From: Colius striatus
Lineage: Eukaryota > Chordata > Aves > Coliiformes > Coliidae
Length of the DNA stretch: 64,000 bases
Reading direction: 5' to 3'
Assembly: GCF_028858725.1 (NCBI RefSeq)
Contig: NC_084767.1
Location: 16,569,895-16,633,894 of the forward strand
Notes under the pieces: generated by a model
Told to the model about the DNA's origin: nothing
Database searches by the model: none
What the model saw: only the letters and a program-made list of their open reading frames with translations
In this document: positions 60,801 through 64,000 of the stretch, one piece after another
How positions within the stretch are numbered: position 1 is the first letter of the stretch
Layout of the letters: every line of letters begins with the position of its first letter
Program-made: the position numbers and the translations under genes

Positions 60801-63176
60801 TTCTTTCCTCCTGAGCACCGTAGCCTTTATTTCTAAGTGCAGTGTGTTGCTGAAAACTCCTTGTGGTCAACAGGGATCTTTAAGTCTTCATGCTTTCCTT
60901 TCTGTTGCATTTTACTTAGTAGTACGATGTCAGATGTATGGAAGCACAGCAAAATGAGAGTGAGAAACTTTATCTGCCACTGTAGAACAATCTTATATCT
61001 CAATGGCTGATTTATATCCTGCCTGAAGTCTATGTCAGACAAAACATCTCTTTTGTCTCCCACAGGCTGCTTGCAAAGTCAGAAGTAGACTGATCATTAT
61101 CTGCATCTCTGAAGTCATGATTTCCCTCTTATTTTGCTCTTTTACAATTCCAATTTTATGGGGAGTCAAGGGAAATTCCCCTCACTCCTGGACTTTTTCT
61201 TGACCTATGTTGACCTGGAAAATATTTGTTTAGTCTGAAAGTTATTAAATTAAAAATGAGCATTATGATTGCACTAAAACAATTAAGGGCATCTATTTTC
61301 TCTTGAAGGCTCTTGATGATACTGTTTCTGACATAAATAAAAAGAAGAAATCTCACAGATATTTTATATGGAAAAATATATTTAATGTAGTTTCTTACTT
61401 GTAACTTTTTCTAGACTGTACCCTAATATAAGCTTAGGATTATTTCATGTATTACTACAGTACTAGATTTAGGAGAGCAAAAACAATTTGGAAACACTGC
61501 TCATTTGTAAGCATCTTTGATTTTTAAAGCCTGTATGTGAATCAGAAAAAAAGATCACAGTGGCAATCTAGGTGTTGTGTTAGGGAAGCACTTTGCCTTT
61601 CACTTCTTTGTTTGCCATGTTGCTGCTGCTGAGCTTAATCCATTTTGTCTCTCAACAGAAAGAAGACAACATTTATCTTGTATCTCATAGCAGTAATGTG
61701 AGTGTTTAGAATTATTTACAGATGTTAATGTAAGGCAATGAAAGATAAATATTTGAAGTTGTTTTTGATGTGCGGATTACACTGCAGAATGTGTGTCCAT
61801 GGAGGTACTGTAGTTTATAGATCACTATGGTTGCTTCTATGGGAGATGCACATAAATCCTGGGAATTTTTAGTTCTCACTTTTGGAGATTTTTTTAGTTG
61901 ATTGAATCAAAAGTGGGAGACAACAGAGGAGATGGGAAGGGAGCAGATACAGGTTTATCTAGGGGAAAAACAGCCTGGAAATGGAGGTAGTTTTGGCTTT
62001 GTTCTTCCCAGTAGCACCACTTGATATTGTGTGTGCTGTCATTTGTCTTGGTGATGTTAAACCCTGGTGTGTGTTGAGCTCTGCAAGCAAATGCTACCAG
62101 TCTTCAGAAAAATGTGAAATGTAGTGTTGGGAAGAAATGAGTTTTTTCACTAAAGTCTTGCTCCTTTACTTTTCTGTAAAACAAGAAGAGTGAGGCTTGT
62201 CCCCATGCCTCAGGAGGGTGGTATGAGGATTAGCCAGATAAGATCAGCTTTCTTCTACAACATATAAAACTGCTTTTAAATAGTGACCATGATTCTGCGA
62301 AGCTTTTGAAAGGAAGCCCAGTGCCTCTCTTTCCCATAGCATGGCATATACCAGACTTGTTCTTAAAGAGTTGGAAGAGATTCAGGAAAAACCAAGAACA
62401 TGGAGGTGCACTGGGGCAGTTCCAATTTTCTAAACCAGTGTTTGCCTGTGTGTCATTGGAGATAGCTTCTTATTAGCTCATTGACACTGAAGAGGGCTGG
62501 AGCTTGTCCTGCAGCAGGTTATGGAGTTATGTTACATCAGGGATAGTGGACAGGAGCACAAGAGCTTTGGCTCTCCCTCTGTTTTTTTGTCTTGATAAGT
62601 ATCTAGCAGCCACTCAAACATAAAAAGCTGTCCTAGCCAGGCTTCTGAAGACAACACTGGAAGTTTTGTTATAGTCATTCTTCTACTAAATGGATGCCTG
62701 AACTAAGAAACTGCTACTGTGGAAGAGCAGATTTTGTGAATGGGTTTCTGGCTGACTGCTGTCAGCAGCAAAACCTTTTGAAGACAGCATTGTGTGCTGG
62801 CTGTTGTAACAGGACTGATAGAATTCTTTCTTGCTCAAGAGTAAAGTAGCTTCTCAAGTACCATTGGGTCTCTCATATCATGCAGTTTAGTATTACTTCA
62901 TGCTAATAGAGAAAATAGTTATGCTGGTATGCGCTATGGAATTGGTCTGCTTATTCCCAACACTTACCTCTCATGAGACAGACATTCCTGAAGAGAGAAG
63001 TGCCATGTACAGAGATAATGGTGTTACTTTGCAGAAAGTAGTCACTCCTGCCCTGCATCCTTAAATATCCAGGGTTTCTGTCTCAGAAATTGGAAAGCAA
63101 ATAGTGTTCAGAACCTCCTCCTGATGTGAGTTGTAGAAGCAAGGCAGTGCAGAACTGTATGTACTTGAAAACAAAT
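51850..63176. other. Gene-free stretch right of the CpG island
   Basis: I see no recognisable exons. IL9 and SLC25A48, expected on this side from human gene order, are not identifiable by eye. A GC-rich, possibly repetitive patch lies at 55.2-55.52 kb, poly(T) runs at 55.70 and 56.65 kb, and paired AATAAA signals near 57.60-57.62 kb without a gene attached. Confidence 0.45.
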
Positions 63177-64000
63177 GTCATGGTTTGGCATGACAGCTTT
63201 TTCTGGTAAGGGGGAAGGGGCTGTAAAGATGGCTCCTGTAAGAAGTTGCTCGCAACTCTCCCCAGCTCTGAGCCAGACCTACTTCTGGGGCTGAGCCAAT
63301 TAGATGCCTCCACGATCACTTTTTAAGAAGAAGCCAGAAGAGGAGGTTTTCTTCCTCCATCTTCTTCTTTCTTCTGCCCCTTTCTTTTCTTCTGGCTGGT
63401 GGTGGTGCAATGAGTAGGAACAGTGAGAGAAACAACCATGCGGACTCCAAGGTCAGTGATGAAAGAGAGAAGGAGGTGTGCTGGAGCAGAGACTCTCCTG
63501 CATTCTATGGAGAGAACTGGTGAAGCTGAGATTTATTGTCATTTCTTTGAAGACCCTGCATCGGCAGTAGAGACTCATTTTGATAATGAGCCTTTATCAG
63601 GGGCAGAGATTCATTTTGCTAAAGCTGGCCCCAGACCAGGGGTAGCGATTCACTTCATTGAAGGCCCTGAGCCAGGGACAGTGTCTATGGCCGAAGGAGG
63701 CCGTGTCCCGTGCGGGGGACCCAACCACTTCACTGCAGACCCCGAGCCTGGGGCAGTGATTTTCTTCTTTAAAACTATGGCCAGAAGAGGCCGTGTCCCG
63801 AAGGAGGGACCCTTTATCACTATGGCCAGAGCAGGCTGTGTCCCGAGGAAGGGACTCAATATCCACAGCTGTAACTGAGGGGAGGAACCCATGACAAAGC
63901 AACTCATTAAACTTATGCCCAGAAGAGGCCTTGTCCTGAGAGAAGGACCCTGTAACTGCAGAAACTGCAACCGTGGTGAAGAATCCACACCAGAGATATT
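63177..64000 (+). mobile_element. LTR-retroelement-like repeat running off the window edge
   Basis: The start TGTCATGGTTTGG is the form I associate with avian ERVL-type LTR ends. It is followed by CCAATTAGATGCCTCCACG and a pyrimidine-rich run, then tandem units of Arg/Gly/Pro-rich coding-like sequence (GGCCGTGTCCCG motif). No reverse transcriptase, gag or env is visible before the edge. The family name cannot be confirmed without a repeat library; it could instead be a non-LTR satellite-like repeat. Confidence 0.42.
63525..63950 (+). repeat. Diverged tandem repeats, 39-bp units plus interspersed GGCCGTGTCCCG units
   Basis: Four head-to-tail units (63525, 63564, 63603 and 63642; lengths 39, 39, 39 and 36 bp) share GCAGAGATTCATTTT-type cores ending CCAGACCAGGG. 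Because the lengths are multiples of three they stay in one open frame from 63423 to 63878, giving about 13-residue repeats of the form AEIHF-x4-PxPG. A second unit type, TATGGCC-AGAAGAGGCCGTGTCCCG, recurs near 63685, 63776, 63821 and 63913. Confidence 0.65.

Overview
This window looks like bird nuclear DNA. Eight CR1 LINE fragments are scattered through it, most of them 3' ends with the avian-type tail (repeated ATTCTATGA or its complement). The two intact genes are a two-domain LECT2-family gene of the chicken mim-1 type, on the + strand, and FBXL21, on the - strand, converging tail to tail. As I recall it, this matches the order FBXL21 / LECT2 / TGFBI on human 5q31 and chicken chromosome 13. 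The species cannot be fixed from sequence alone.

Layout. From 1 to about 31.1 kb I see no convincing gene. There are three CR1 fragments (19.3-20.3, 20.8-21.0 and 25.9-26.2 kb), short tandem repeats, a GC-rich exon-like patch near 1 kb, and a small TATA-box plus signal-peptide mini-exon near 22.4 kb that looks like the broken first exon of a LECT2-like gene. From 31.1 to 36.9 kb lies MIM1: a TATA promoter with a Myb-type site, seven coding exons encoding 321 residues, and a poly(A) signal. From 40.0 to 51.6 kb lies FBXL21 on the - strand: four main coding exons (436 residues), a probable upstream exon at 44.9 kb, and a CpG-island promoter with a first-exon donor at 51.43 kb. The 3' ends of the two genes are about 3.2 kb apart. 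From 51.85 to 63.2 kb I see no recognisable gene. From about 63.18 kb to the window edge lies an LTR-retroelement-like repeat with diverged in-frame tandem units.

Function. MIM1 products are secreted, granule-type myeloid proteins built on the LECT2/M23 fold, and chicken mim-1 is a classic direct target of Myb with C/EBP. FBXL21 is the substrate receptor of an SCF ubiquitin ligase that binds cryptochromes and so sets circadian period. Nothing suggests that the two genes work together; their closeness is conserved synteny. No prokaryotic-style system, CRISPR array or operon is present. The observations most worth following are the three-exon cassette duplication inside MIM1, its GC-AG intron, the broken LECT2-like first exon at 22.4 kb, the open in-frame leader upstream of FBXL21, and the repeat at the right edge.
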